Under the pieces are notes generated by a model. The model had not been told where the DNA came from and did not search any database. It worked only from the letters and a program-made list of their open reading frames with translations. Positions 33,377 through 40,572 of a stretch of 64,000 nt of DNA are shown piece by piece. The translations under genes were made by a program, and so were the position numbers. The stretch covers positions 186,001 through 250,000 of the forward strand of contig CASGDA010000002.1 in NCBI GenBank assembly GCA_949300145.1. Direction: 5' to 3'. This DNA is from an uncultured Treponema sp. Its GTDB lineage: Bacteria; Spirochaetota; Spirochaetia; Treponematales; Treponemataceae. Position 1 is the first letter of the stretch. Each line of letters opens with the position of its first letter.

Positions 33377-34762
33377 ATGTCCGTTGTGTTCATTATATGC
33401 ACGGCAGTTCTGACAGCAGGAGTTATATCCCTGCTTGTTTTTCTGCTGCGTTCTTTTATCGCTCCTCAAAAGCTTGAAACAATCGAAAAGCTTATCCGTA
33501 ACGGGAAAAGACAGCAAGCCATCAAAATGGCGAAGTCCATCATATCAAAAAATCCGAGGGATACGGAAGCACATTATATTCTCGGCAAAGCTTACCTTGC
33601 AGATAACAAGCCTGAGCTGGCTTTAATGGAATTTAAGGCGGTCAACTCAGCCTCATCTTTTTCCAACAAGATTCCCGAGCAGGAATTCCGGAGGACAATA
33701 GCCAAACTTTACCTGAAATTCAACCAGCAGGAAGAGGCTTTGAAAGAATACCTTCTTTTAATAAAGAAGGATCCCTTCAAAGCTGATTATTATTTCATGG
33801 CGGGAGAACTTTTTGAACAGAGAGACAACAGCGACCAGGCAATGGCTTATTACCGGAAAACAGTGGAACTGGATCCGAATCACGCGGCGGCCCATGCCGC
33901 GCTGGGATTCCTGTTTTACAGGGCTAAACAGAATGTCGCCGCGGAAGAGGAAATCTCAACAGCCCTGAAACTTGACCCCCAGAATACAAAAGCCTATTTC
34001 TATCAGGGAAGAATACTCATGAGTAACCATAATTACGGCAAAGCGGTTGCTTCCTTTGACAAAGCCATGAGGAACCCCGAATTAAAGCAAAAAGCCCTGA
34101 TAGAAAAGGGACGCTGTTATTTATCAACAAACAACGATGAAAGGGCTATAACTGAATTCACCACAGCCATAAATAATTCACAATCGCCGGCTTCAAGCGA
34201 CACCCTGTATGCCAGATACTTCCTGGCCGCATGCCTTGAAAAAAAACGCGACATAGACGGGGCTGTGGCCCAATGGGAAGAAATTCAACGGCAAAAAAAG
34301 AACTTCCTCGACGTAAATGAAAAACTGAGCCTATACCAGCACGCCACCACAAACGACAGCATGAAGGAATATTTAACGGCTGGAAAGGAAGATTTCCTGA
34401 CCATCTGCAGGGCCATAGTGACAGATTTCATGGATTTATCCCCGCGTAATTCAAAAGACACAAAATACGGCTGCATTATAATCGCAACTGAAAGTGATGC
34501 GGAAAAATGGCGGAATGTCCGTAAAATGCCCAAATTCATTGTATTTTACCGTGACCCTAACCTCATCGAAGACACTTTTTTAAGGAATCTTCTGGAAGTA
34601 ATGAAAAAGCAGTCAATCATACGGGCCACAGTTTTTACCAGCTCCGGATTCACACACAATGCAATGAAATTCTCTGAAAACAGACCCATAGACCTCATAG
34701 GTCCGGAAAAACTTGAGACCATTCTGTCCGATGTAAATCCCTTTGCAAAGAAAAAATCATGA
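33377..34762 (+). CDS. Membrane-anchored TPR protein with degenerate Mrr-like domain
   Basis: 461-residue protein. It begins with a membrane segment (VVFIICTAVLTAGVISLLVFLL), followed by about six TPR repeats (residues 45-290). The last 120 residues resemble the Mrr restriction-endonuclease fold: IRATVFTSSGFTHNAM, then RPIDLIGPEKLETIL, as in Mrr-cat domains, but the D and E-x-K catalytic residues are not evident (GCIIIATESDAEKW stands in their place). So it may be a binding module only. The ATG at 33377 fits the promoter; an earlier in-frame start at 33269 would run back through the divergent gene. It overlaps the phosphoesterase gene by 4 nt. Confidence 0.78.
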   Translation: MSVVFIICTAVLTAGVISLLVFLLRSFIAPQKLETIEKLIRNGKRQQAIKMAKSIISKNPRDTEAHYILGKAYLADNKPELALMEFKAVNSASSFSNKIPEQEFRRTIAKLYLKFNQQEEALKEYLLLIKKDPFKADYYFMAGELFEQRDNSDQAMAYYRKTVELDPNHAAAHAALGFLFYRAKQNVAAEEEISTALKLDPQNTKAYFYQGRILMSNHNYGKAVASFDKAMRNPELKQKALIEKGRCYLSTNNDERAITEFTTAINNSQSPASSDTLYARYFLAACLEKKRDIDGAVAQWEEIQRQKKNFLDVNEKLSLYQHATTNDSMKEYLTAGKEDFLTICRAIVTDFMDLSPRNSKDTKYGCIIIATESDAEKWRNVRKMPKFIVFYRDPNLIEDTFLRNLLEVMKKQSIIRATVFTSSGFTHNAMKFSENRPIDLIGPEKLETILSDVNPFAKKKS

Positions 34763-35439
34763 AACTGCTGTGTGTTTCCGATCAAATAGACCCCTTCATA
34801 TACAGCTCATCAATCAAAGAAAGGTTCGGTGATGTGGATGCTGTTATTTCCGCGGGGGATTTGCCAGATGAATACCTGGAATTCCTTGTATCGGCTCTGA
34901 ACAAACCTGTTTTTTTCGTTTTCGGAAACCACAACCTTAAAAGCTTCAATTATTATCATAATACGGCTGGATGTTCCAAATATGATTACCGCTTTAAATA
35001 CAGCTATTTGACAGGAGGTTCCTCCACAGGGGCCGTTTATATCGGCTTCAAATGTATCCGCACGGAAAAAATGCTTATAGCCGGACTGTCCGGTTCATTG
35101 AAATACAATAAAGGCCTGTGCCAGTATTCCGAGAGGCAGATGAAACTCCGCCTTCTCCTCCTCATCCCGTCCCTTATTTTGAATAAAATCAAATACGGCC
35201 GTTTCCTGGATATTCTTGTGACCCATGCGGCGCCGCGCGGCATCCATGACAAGGAAGACCGGTGCCACATGGGTTTCAAATGCTTCCTTTCATTTATGAA
35301 AATATTCAAACCCAGGTTTTTAATCCACGGACACATACATCTTTATGATTTGCAGGATAAACGCATATCAGAATATGAAAAAACAACCGTGATAAATGCC
35401 TACAGTCACTATATAATTGAAACCGGAGATTTTGAATGA
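34759..35439 (+). CDS. Calcineurin-like metallophosphoesterase
   Basis: 226-residue phosphoesterase. Motifs in order: VSDQID near the N-terminus, SAGDLPD, VFGNHN, LVTHAAPRG and LIHGHIHLYD. All metal ligands of the family are seen except the histidine of the first D-x-H, which is isoleucine (D-Q-I). This could weaken one metal site or mark a distinct subfamily. Its substrate may be a nucleotide, cyclic nucleotide or phosphoprotein. It overlaps both neighbours by 4 nt, so it is made together with the TPR and ParB-fold proteins. Confidence 0.85.
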   Translation: MKLLCVSDQIDPFIYSSSIKERFGDVDAVISAGDLPDEYLEFLVSALNKPVFFVFGNHNLKSFNYYHNTAGCSKYDYRFKYSYLTGGSSTGAVYIGFKCIRTEKMLIAGLSGSLKYNKGLCQYSERQMKLRLLLLIPSLILNKIKYGRFLDILVTHAAPRGIHDKEDRCHMGFKCFLSFMKIFKPRFLIHGHIHLYDLQDKRISEYEKTTVINAYSHYIIETGDFE

Positions 35440-36350
35440 GTGATTACATAAAAACAAAAGCTGAAGAAGATTTCTCAAAGGCAAGAAACAAAGCCCTTTT
35501 ATACGAAATACAGAATTTCCTGAAACCTGAAAAAAGGAAAATGCTTTCTCTGAACGATGTAAAAAAAATCCTGAAGCCCACGGGAGAAGTATACATAGGG
35601 ATGAAAACCGTCCCCATTTCAAAAATAGTCGGAAGTGAAGGCCGGTACAAGGATTTTGACAACCATTTCCTGCCCAAAGCCAACCACCTTAAGCAAAGAT
35701 GGGCAAGGGTTGACGAAGCCCATTTGTCAGACATACAGCTTCCTCCCGTCGTCCTATACGAACTCGGAGGGCTTTATTTTGTCCGGGACGGAAACCACAG
35801 GGTTTCCGTCGCAAGAATGCAGGGCGTTTCGTTCATAGACGCTGAAGTTATCTCCCTGCAAAGCGAAATAATGTTACCGGAAAACGTCAACCCTGAGACA
35901 CTGCGGAGTGAAGTCATCAAATACGAAAAAAGGCTTTTTTACACTGAAACCAGTTTTGGTGATATTACGGATGACTGGGAACTGAATTTCACGACCCCCG
36001 GCTCCTACGATGTCATATATGACCATATACAAGGCCATAAGTATTTTATCAGTCAGGACGCCGGAAAGGAGATAACATTTCAGGAAGCCACCCTTTCCTG
36101 GTATACAAATGTTTACAAACCTGTTCTGGATGTAATTAAAGGTACAAAGCTTGTCAGGAAATTTCCGGGAAGAACCTCAGGGGATTTATACATCTGGGTT
36201 ATACGGAAATGGGACGAGCTGAAAAAGAAATACGGCGTGGAATACCCTTTGACAGAGGTTCCGAAAGAAATAGAAAACAATCCGAAGGAAAAAAAGAAAT
36301 TTTTCAACACCCTGAAATCCTTTTTCAAAAAAGATTCTCTTGACTTGTAA
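35436..36350 (+). CDS. ParB/sulfiredoxin-fold regulator-like protein
   Basis: 304-residue protein with a ParB-type N-terminal fold: GMKTVPISKIVGSEGRYKDF, then LPPVVLYELGGLYFVRDGNH and RVSVARMQGVSFIDAEV, matching the DGNHR/GERR box of ParB-like domains. The rest (residues 130-304) is helical and ends in a lysine-rich tail. No helix-turn-helix is evident, so DNA binding is not assured; ParB-fold proteins can bind or hydrolyse CTP, or act as kinases and nucleases. It overlaps the phosphoesterase gene and precedes the RsbU-like phosphatase gene, whose promoter lies across its stop codon. Confidence 0.72.
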   Translation: MSDYIKTKAEEDFSKARNKALLYEIQNFLKPEKRKMLSLNDVKKILKPTGEVYIGMKTVPISKIVGSEGRYKDFDNHFLPKANHLKQRWARVDEAHLSDIQLPPVVLYELGGLYFVRDGNHRVSVARMQGVSFIDAEVISLQSEIMLPENVNPETLRSEVIKYEKRLFYTETSFGDITDDWELNFTTPGSYDVIYDHIQGHKYFISQDAGKEITFQEATLSWYTNVYKPVLDVIKGTKLVRKFPGRTSGDLYIWVIRKWDELKKKYGVEYPLTEVPKEIENNPKEKKKFFNTLKSFFKKDSLDL

Positions 36351-36368
36351 AAATTTCGATGATAACCT
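36340..36368 (+). promoter_or_regulatory. Possible promoter of the RsbU/STAS/RsbW operon
   Basis: TTGACT (36340-36345, over the stop of the ParB-fold gene), 17-nt spacer, TAACCT (36363-36368), 13 nt before the ATG at 36382. The -10 box is weak. Confidence 0.42.
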
Positions 36369-36381
36369 GAATAACGATATT

Positions 36382-38019
36382 ATGAATACTTTTGCTTTTT
36401 CAACAGAAATTTTGAGCATTTTTTCTTTTATAATCAGTACCGTAGCCTTTATTATATTTTTAAAACAAAAATTAAAAATCAGCGGGGCGTTCCCGGTCCT
36501 GAATTCCGTTTCATTCATCTTTCTTATGGCGGGAAGCCTGATATATCTTCTTTCCGGAATACCCACGGTAATACCTGCGTCCGTAATTGCGGCGGTTATT
36601 TTACAAATCTGCGGTGTCCTGACACTCCGCCCTGCGGAGGCCGCGCCACAGGTAGAAACAGAAAATATTCAGGACGACATTCTGAGTGAAACTGATTCAG
36701 TGGAAGAGGAAGAGAGCAACCTGCTTAAAATCGGACAGGATTTTATATCCTATGTTTCCGAATCCATGACGGGAGGGGTTAATCTGGAAAGGCTTTTGGA
36801 TTTCACAAACCAAACGCTGATTCAGAATACAAAGGCTGACGGCGGTGTCATCTTCCTCATAGATGATTTTGACGATATCCTCAACGCGAAATCTTTCAGC
36901 GGGCAGTTTCCCCCTCCCTACAAGCTGCCTGCAGATTTGCCCCATAAGCCCATACGGGTTGAAACCAGTTTCCGTTATTCCCAGTTCCCTTTTACAGGGA
37001 ATATTTTCGGGGAAACCGCTGTTTCAGCCGAGCCGGTTTTTATAGAGGACGGTGCCAACGATCCCAGGGTTTACGTAAACGGCCCGGAAGAATTCCTTAA
37101 ACCGGGAAGTTATATCATTGCCCCCCTTTCAATCAAAGGGAAGGTTGTCGGAATATCGGGGCTGGCACGGCTGCCACAAAACAAACCTTTTACCGAAAAA
37201 GACTTTACGACGGCGAAAACACTTGCGAATTACGCCGGCGCCGCCATAAACAACGTATACTGTATTCAGGAAGTTCTGGAACAGGCTGATTTGGAAAGGG
37301 AGGCGGAAATAGCGGCCGGAATCCAGAAAACACTCCAGCCTAAACGCCTGCCGGATTTACCTGAAGTGGGGTTCGGAAACTTTTTTTCACCGGCGAAAGG
37401 TATCTGCGGGGACTATTATGACATTATCCTTGCCAGACGGGACAGGATCGCCCTGATCATGGCTGATGTCGCCGGAAAAGGCATTTTGTCAAGCATGGTC
37501 ATGATGATGCTGCGTTCAATCCTCCATCTTGTAACTAATACAACGAAGAGCGCCTCTGTAATCCTTGACTGGGTGAACAAGGGTATTACAGGAAAGATAA
37601 ACGTGGATCACTACGCCGCGTTGTCCTATGTCTCTTATTCACCACAGACACACGAAATCAACTATTCCAACGCGGGCCGCCAGCCCATGCTACTCTGGAA
37701 ATCGGCAGAAAACAAAGTGGAAAAATTCCTCCTGAATTCAGATCCAATAGGTGTTGAACGTAACTCAACTTATGAAGAAATAAAATTGACAGTTGCGCCG
37801 GGAGATATTATAATTCTTTTTACGGATGGTCTTGTTGAAACCCTTAATGCAGAGGGAAAGCAATACGGAATTGCCAATCTCTCCAAGGTTATATCGGAAA
37901 ACAGCGGAAAAGCTGCCGGGGATATAGCCGCGGCTGTAAAACAGGATTTAAAAGTCTTTTTAGGCGCGGCAGCGGTTCATGATGATCAGACCCTGCTTGT
38001 TATGAAAATAAAGAATTGA
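36382..38019 (+). CDS. RsbU-like PP2C phosphatase with membrane segments and GAF domain
   Basis: 545-residue regulator. Two or three hydrophobic segments at the N-terminus (IFSFIISTVAFIIFL, FIFLMAGSLIYLLSG) are followed by an acidic linker, a GAF domain (about residues 120-300, RLLDFTNQTLIQNTKADGG, IIAPLSIKGKVVGISGL) and a SpoIIE-type phosphatase (EIAAGIQKTLQPKRLPDLP, ICGDYYDIIL, MADVAGKGI, FTDGLVETLN, HDDQTLLVM). RsbU proteins dephosphorylate STAS anti-anti-sigma factors; exactly such a protein is encoded 37 nt downstream. The start is uncertain because no Shine-Dalgarno is present at 36382; a TTG at 36340 is the frame's earliest start. Confidence 0.88.
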   Translation: MNTFAFSTEILSIFSFIISTVAFIIFLKQKLKISGAFPVLNSVSFIFLMAGSLIYLLSGIPTVIPASVIAAVILQICGVLTLRPAEAAPQVETENIQDDILSETDSVEEEESNLLKIGQDFISYVSESMTGGVNLERLLDFTNQTLIQNTKADGGVIFLIDDFDDILNAKSFSGQFPPPYKLPADLPHKPIRVETSFRYSQFPFTGNIFGETAVSAEPVFIEDGANDPRVYVNGPEEFLKPGSYIIAPLSIKGKVVGISGLARLPQNKPFTEKDFTTAKTLANYAGAAINNVYCIQEVLEQADLEREAEIAAGIQKTLQPKRLPDLPEVGFGNFFSPAKGICGDYYDIILARRDRIALIMADVAGKGILSSMVMMMLRSILHLVTNTTKSASVILDWVNKGITGKINVDHYAALSYVSYSPQTHEINYSNAGRQPMLLWKSAENKVEKFLLNSDPIGVERNSTYEEIKLTVAPGDIIILFTDGLVETLNAEGKQYGIANLSKVISENSGKAAGDIAAAVKQDLKVFLGAAAVHDDQTLLVMKIKN

Positions 38020-38056
38020 AAAGTAAGGAAAGGAAATAAGAAGGAGAGTCGGTTAT

Positions 38057-38395
38057 ATGGAGCTTAAAATCCGTAAAAATGGGAACGTTTACATCATTGA
38101 TGTAAACGGGGAAATGGATTTGTACAATTCTTATAAGCTGAAAGAGCTCGTAATGAAAATGCTTGAAAAGAATGTACAGTCGTTCATCGTAAATCTTGAG
38201 CATGTAGATTATATCGATTCCTCCGGTATAGGAGCGTTGATTTATATTTGTTCCACCATAAAAAAAATGAATCTGAAAATGGCCATAACAAATATCCACG
38301 GCTCCGTAAAGAAAGTTATTGAGCTGACAAAGCTTATGGGATATTTTCCGATTACCAACAGTATTGAAGAAGCCCTTCTCAAGCTTGAAGGCTAA
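38057..38395 (+). CDS. STAS-domain anti-sigma factor antagonist
   Basis: 112-residue STAS protein of the SpoIIAA/RsbV type. The phosphorylation site is in VDYIDSSGIGAL, with flanking strands VYIIDVNGEMDLYNSYKL and SFIVNLEHV. In the unphosphorylated state such proteins bind the RsbW-type kinase and free its target. The gene has AAGGAG upstream and lies between an RsbU-like phosphatase and an RsbW-like kinase gene, making a complete partner-switching cassette. No sigma factor gene is adjacent, so the final target is elsewhere or is not a sigma factor. Confidence 0.93.
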   Translation: MELKIRKNGNVYIIDVNGEMDLYNSYKLKELVMKMLEKNVQSFIVNLEHVDYIDSSGIGALIYICSTIKKMNLKMAITNIHGSVKKVIELTKLMGYFPITNSIEEALLKLEG

Positions 38396-38407
38396 AAGGA
38401 GTACACC

Positions 38408-38959
38408 ATGACACCTATAAAAGAACTTCGCTCGGATGGCAGTGACCCCTTATTTGATAAAACAAATATGCTTTACAAGGAATTTCCGTCGGATTTCCGC
38501 CAGATAAGGTATTTCACCCTTTTGATTGTGCAATCCGCTCCGTTGGAGATTAAGGAAATAAACCTTCTGGAACAGCAGATCAGCGAAATAATTAAAAACG
38601 CCGTAAAACACGGAAACAAATGCGATCAGAACAAAAAAGTCCATGTCTGGTATTCATTCAGTCCCACACACGCCCATCTGATTGTTGAAGATGAGGGAGA
38701 AGGTTTCAAAGACTTGGAAAAATGGAACGAATTCAATAAAAAGCGGCTGGAATGCCTTTACCAGCAGGACTTCGAGAATCTGGGTTCCTATGTTTCCTTC
38801 AGAACAAACAACAGCGATGACCAGGACGGGGGAAACGCGCTTTTTGCCGCCCTTGAATATTGGAACGGCGGTTTCATATACAATGACGCAAGGAACGGCG
38901 TTGCCATGCTGAAAAAGTACCAGCAAAGAAGGCACGGCATTTCAATAGACGGCGAATAA
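38408..38959 (+). CDS. RsbW-like ATP-binding serine kinase / anti-sigma protein
   Basis: 183-residue GHKL ATPase. The N box is SEIIKNAVKHGNK and the G1 box VEDEGEGFKDL, as in SpoIIAB/RsbW. Between the G1 and the later strands there is an insertion (WNEFNKKRLECLYQQDFENL), and a GGNALFAAL segment stands where G2 would be. It probably phosphorylates the STAS protein encoded 12 nt upstream. With no sigma gene beside it, the output could be a sigma factor elsewhere, flagellar control or an enzyme. The Shine-Dalgarno AAAGGAG is good. A strong terminator follows. Confidence 0.85.
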   Translation: MTPIKELRSDGSDPLFDKTNMLYKEFPSDFRQIRYFTLLIVQSAPLEIKEINLLEQQISEIIKNAVKHGNKCDQNKKVHVWYSFSPTHAHLIVEDEGEGFKDLEKWNEFNKKRLECLYQQDFENLGSYVSFRTNNSDDQDGGNALFAALEYWNGGFIYNDARNGVAMLKKYQQRRHGISIDGE

Positions 38960-38971
38960 AAAACCGAAATG

Positions 38972-39009
38972 CACCGGCTTATCACAATGACGGGCCGGTG
39001 TATTTTTTT
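38972..39009 (+). terminator. Bidirectional terminator after the RsbW-like gene
   Basis: CACCGGC pairs with GCCGGTG (stem within 38972-39000), followed by TATTTTTTT. On the minus strand it is also followed by a T-rich run. The stop codon of the convergent gene (38982-38984) lies in its loop. Confidence 0.85.
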
Positions 39010-39773
39010 CCCCTGGACAGTTCAAACAGGAAACGCTCGTCTTCCGGAACAATCCGGATGAAATTCATTCTGCATATACGGATATCAGCGGAAGATGCGC
39101 CGCCAACAGAAACCGAAGACAAAACACCGGAAAGGATTATTTTTCTTTTTTCAAATCTCACGGAAAAATCCGCATTATATTCCCTCCCGTTTTCTAAAAC
39201 CGGAAACGGGGAAATTTCCCGCGGAGCTTTTAAAGGCATGGTAAAAACGGCGCATCTGTGGTCTATATACAGGAGAAGCCCGTAATCACCGGAAAAATGC
39301 TTCCTGCGCGGAAAGGTTTTCATGAAAGCGGCTATACGGACATCCAGCTTATCCGTGTTCAACGGAAATTCAGGAGAACTGACGGCAGAAAAAACCGCGG
39401 AGCCGGTACGGATTTCCGCTTCAACAGAAAACACCCTGTTCCCTGCCCCGGCCCCTTCTTCCACGTAAAAAAGAGAGCCCACCGGGCAAAATTTTGTCCC
39501 ACCGGCGCCACCGGAAATTTCCGCGGAAAAGGCTATCTTCCTTTCCCTGTAAGAAAACTGGAATTCGCAGGAAACCCCGTCCGGAATTTTATTACCGGAC
39601 AGGAATTCATCCTTGAAAGAAATCCTCTGACCCACCCTGTCATATTTATAAAAAGAAGGGGGACAGACAACATTGACGGACGAGGCTCTGTTTTTGATTT
39701 CCAGGGGAACAGGAGAATCGGAAAAACAGGAAAGCACATATTCACGTTCCAGTCTGCTCAACTGCTTTCGCAT
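38982..39773 (-). CDS. Hypothetical protein, possibly PilZ-like C-terminal domain
   Basis: 263-residue soluble protein without a signal peptide. I do not recognise it with certainty. The N-terminal half alternates short strands (VCPPSFYKYDRVGQRISFK, CEFQFSYRERKIAFSAEI). The ending, ADIRICRMNFIRIVPEDERFLFELSRGK, resembles the last strand and helix of PilZ domains (a ...F..L.PEDE..L pattern), but the RxxxR and D/NxSxxG c-di-GMP motifs are not seen. It overlaps the start region of nothing downstream; upstream it overlaps a signal-peptide protein gene by 32 nt and is probably cotranscribed with it. Its last codons lie inside the terminator hairpin. Confidence 0.6.
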   Translation of the reverse strand: MRKQLSRLEREYVLSCFSDSPVPLEIKNRASSVNVVCPPSFYKYDRVGQRISFKDEFLSGNKIPDGVSCEFQFSYRERKIAFSAEISGGAGGTKFCPVGSLFYVEEGAGAGNRVFSVEAEIRTGSAVFSAVSSPEFPLNTDKLDVRIAAFMKTFPRRKHFSGDYGLLLYIDHRCAVFTMPLKAPREISPFPVLENGREYNADFSVRFEKRKIILSGVLSSVSVGGASSADIRICRMNFIRIVPEDERFLFELSRGKKYTGPSL

Positions 39774-40473
39774 AAGAATCCCCGTTGAAAATCATATCCC
39801 GCAATTTCCATTCACCGTCAACCGACAGCGCTTCCACAACAGCAAAAACAGAGACGCGCGCACCGGAGGATGCGGCAGGAAACCTCATGCGGAAAACAGA
39901 ACGCGCCTTTGATTTGTCCCCGGACATCTCAATCCCGGCGAAATAAACATCTTCCACCGGAGGCAGATTCTGCAGTCTGGCGCCGAGAAAAAAAGGCAGG
40001 AATTCCCCGTTTTCCGCTGTGTTCAACTGTGAAAAATCACCGTTTTTTAACGCTTCGGATAGCTCCTGAAAAAAGGAAACCAGAGGCCCGGGAACAGAGG
40101 AAAAATCAAGGGAACCGGCATCCGCAATTTCCGGGATGACAGGCATCAGGGAGGAAGCAGCCCCAAGTGAAAGCAGGGGGAATTCCTCGGAAGAATCCTC
40201 AGGCTCGCCGGAGGATTCTTCCCGTATGCCGCCATAATCCCGCAATATTTTTTTTATACGCTCCGGGGCGGGATATCCGCACGATTCCATATCCGTCCGG
40301 TCCGTCCATTCAAAACTTGAGAAATGTTTTTCCGCCCTGGTTCTGACGGTTTCCCCTTCCGGAAAATTTCCAGAAGAGCTTTTATATACATCCTGTGACA
40401 GAAGCAAAACACAGGGAAAGAAAAAAAAGAATGCCGGCAGCATTTTCCCTTTTTTTGGGGAAACAGTTTTCAT
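39742..40473 (-). CDS. Exported hypothetical protein, predicted leaderless
   Basis: 243-residue protein with a signal peptide (KKGKMLPAFFFFFPCVLLLS), then an acidic, serine-rich region (IREESSGEPEDSSEEFPL) and a C-terminal domain with mixed strands (FRMRFPAASSGARVSVFAVVEALSV in two parts) that ends ELKLRD-like. The pattern VEALSVDGEWKLRDMIFNGD resembles NTF2-like or DUF4878 lipid-binding repeats only loosely. No function can be given. The ATG at 40473 lies six bases after a consensus TATAAT, and no Shine-Dalgarno is present, so the message is probably leaderless. It may form an operon with the downstream 263-residue protein. Confidence 0.65.
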   Translation of the reverse strand: MKTVSPKKGKMLPAFFFFFPCVLLLSQDVYKSSSGNFPEGETVRTRAEKHFSSFEWTDRTDMESCGYPAPERIKKILRDYGGIREESSGEPEDSSEEFPLLSLGAASSLMPVIPEIADAGSLDFSSVPGPLVSFFQELSEALKNGDFSQLNTAENGEFLPFFLGARLQNLPPVEDVYFAGIEMSGDKSKARSVFRMRFPAASSGARVSVFAVVEALSVDGEWKLRDMIFNGDSYAKAVEQTGT

Positions 40474-40479
40474 ATAAAA

Positions 40480-40508
40480 ATTATAACACAAGCTGAATAT
40501 ATGGACAA
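40480..40508 (-). promoter_or_regulatory. Promoter of exported hypothetical gene, predicted leaderless
   Basis: Minus strand TTGTCC (40503-40508), 17-nt spacer, consensus TATAAT (40480-40485). The ATG begins at 40473, so transcription should start at the A of the ATG or within a base of it. Confidence 0.72.
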
Positions 40509-40572
40509 TCTTGTGACAAAAAGTTAAATTATTCTGTGTTGCACCGTTAAACTATATTCCGGAGGATATCCC

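Noticed and set aside
30504-34762. CRISPR or other DNA repeat array in the TPR region
   Set aside because: The repetition is at protein level (34-residue TPR units) with no conserved nucleotide repeats.
38057-38959. Adjacent sigma factor for the RsbW-like protein
   Set aside because: No sigma-70 family gene is encoded on either side, so the target is not local.
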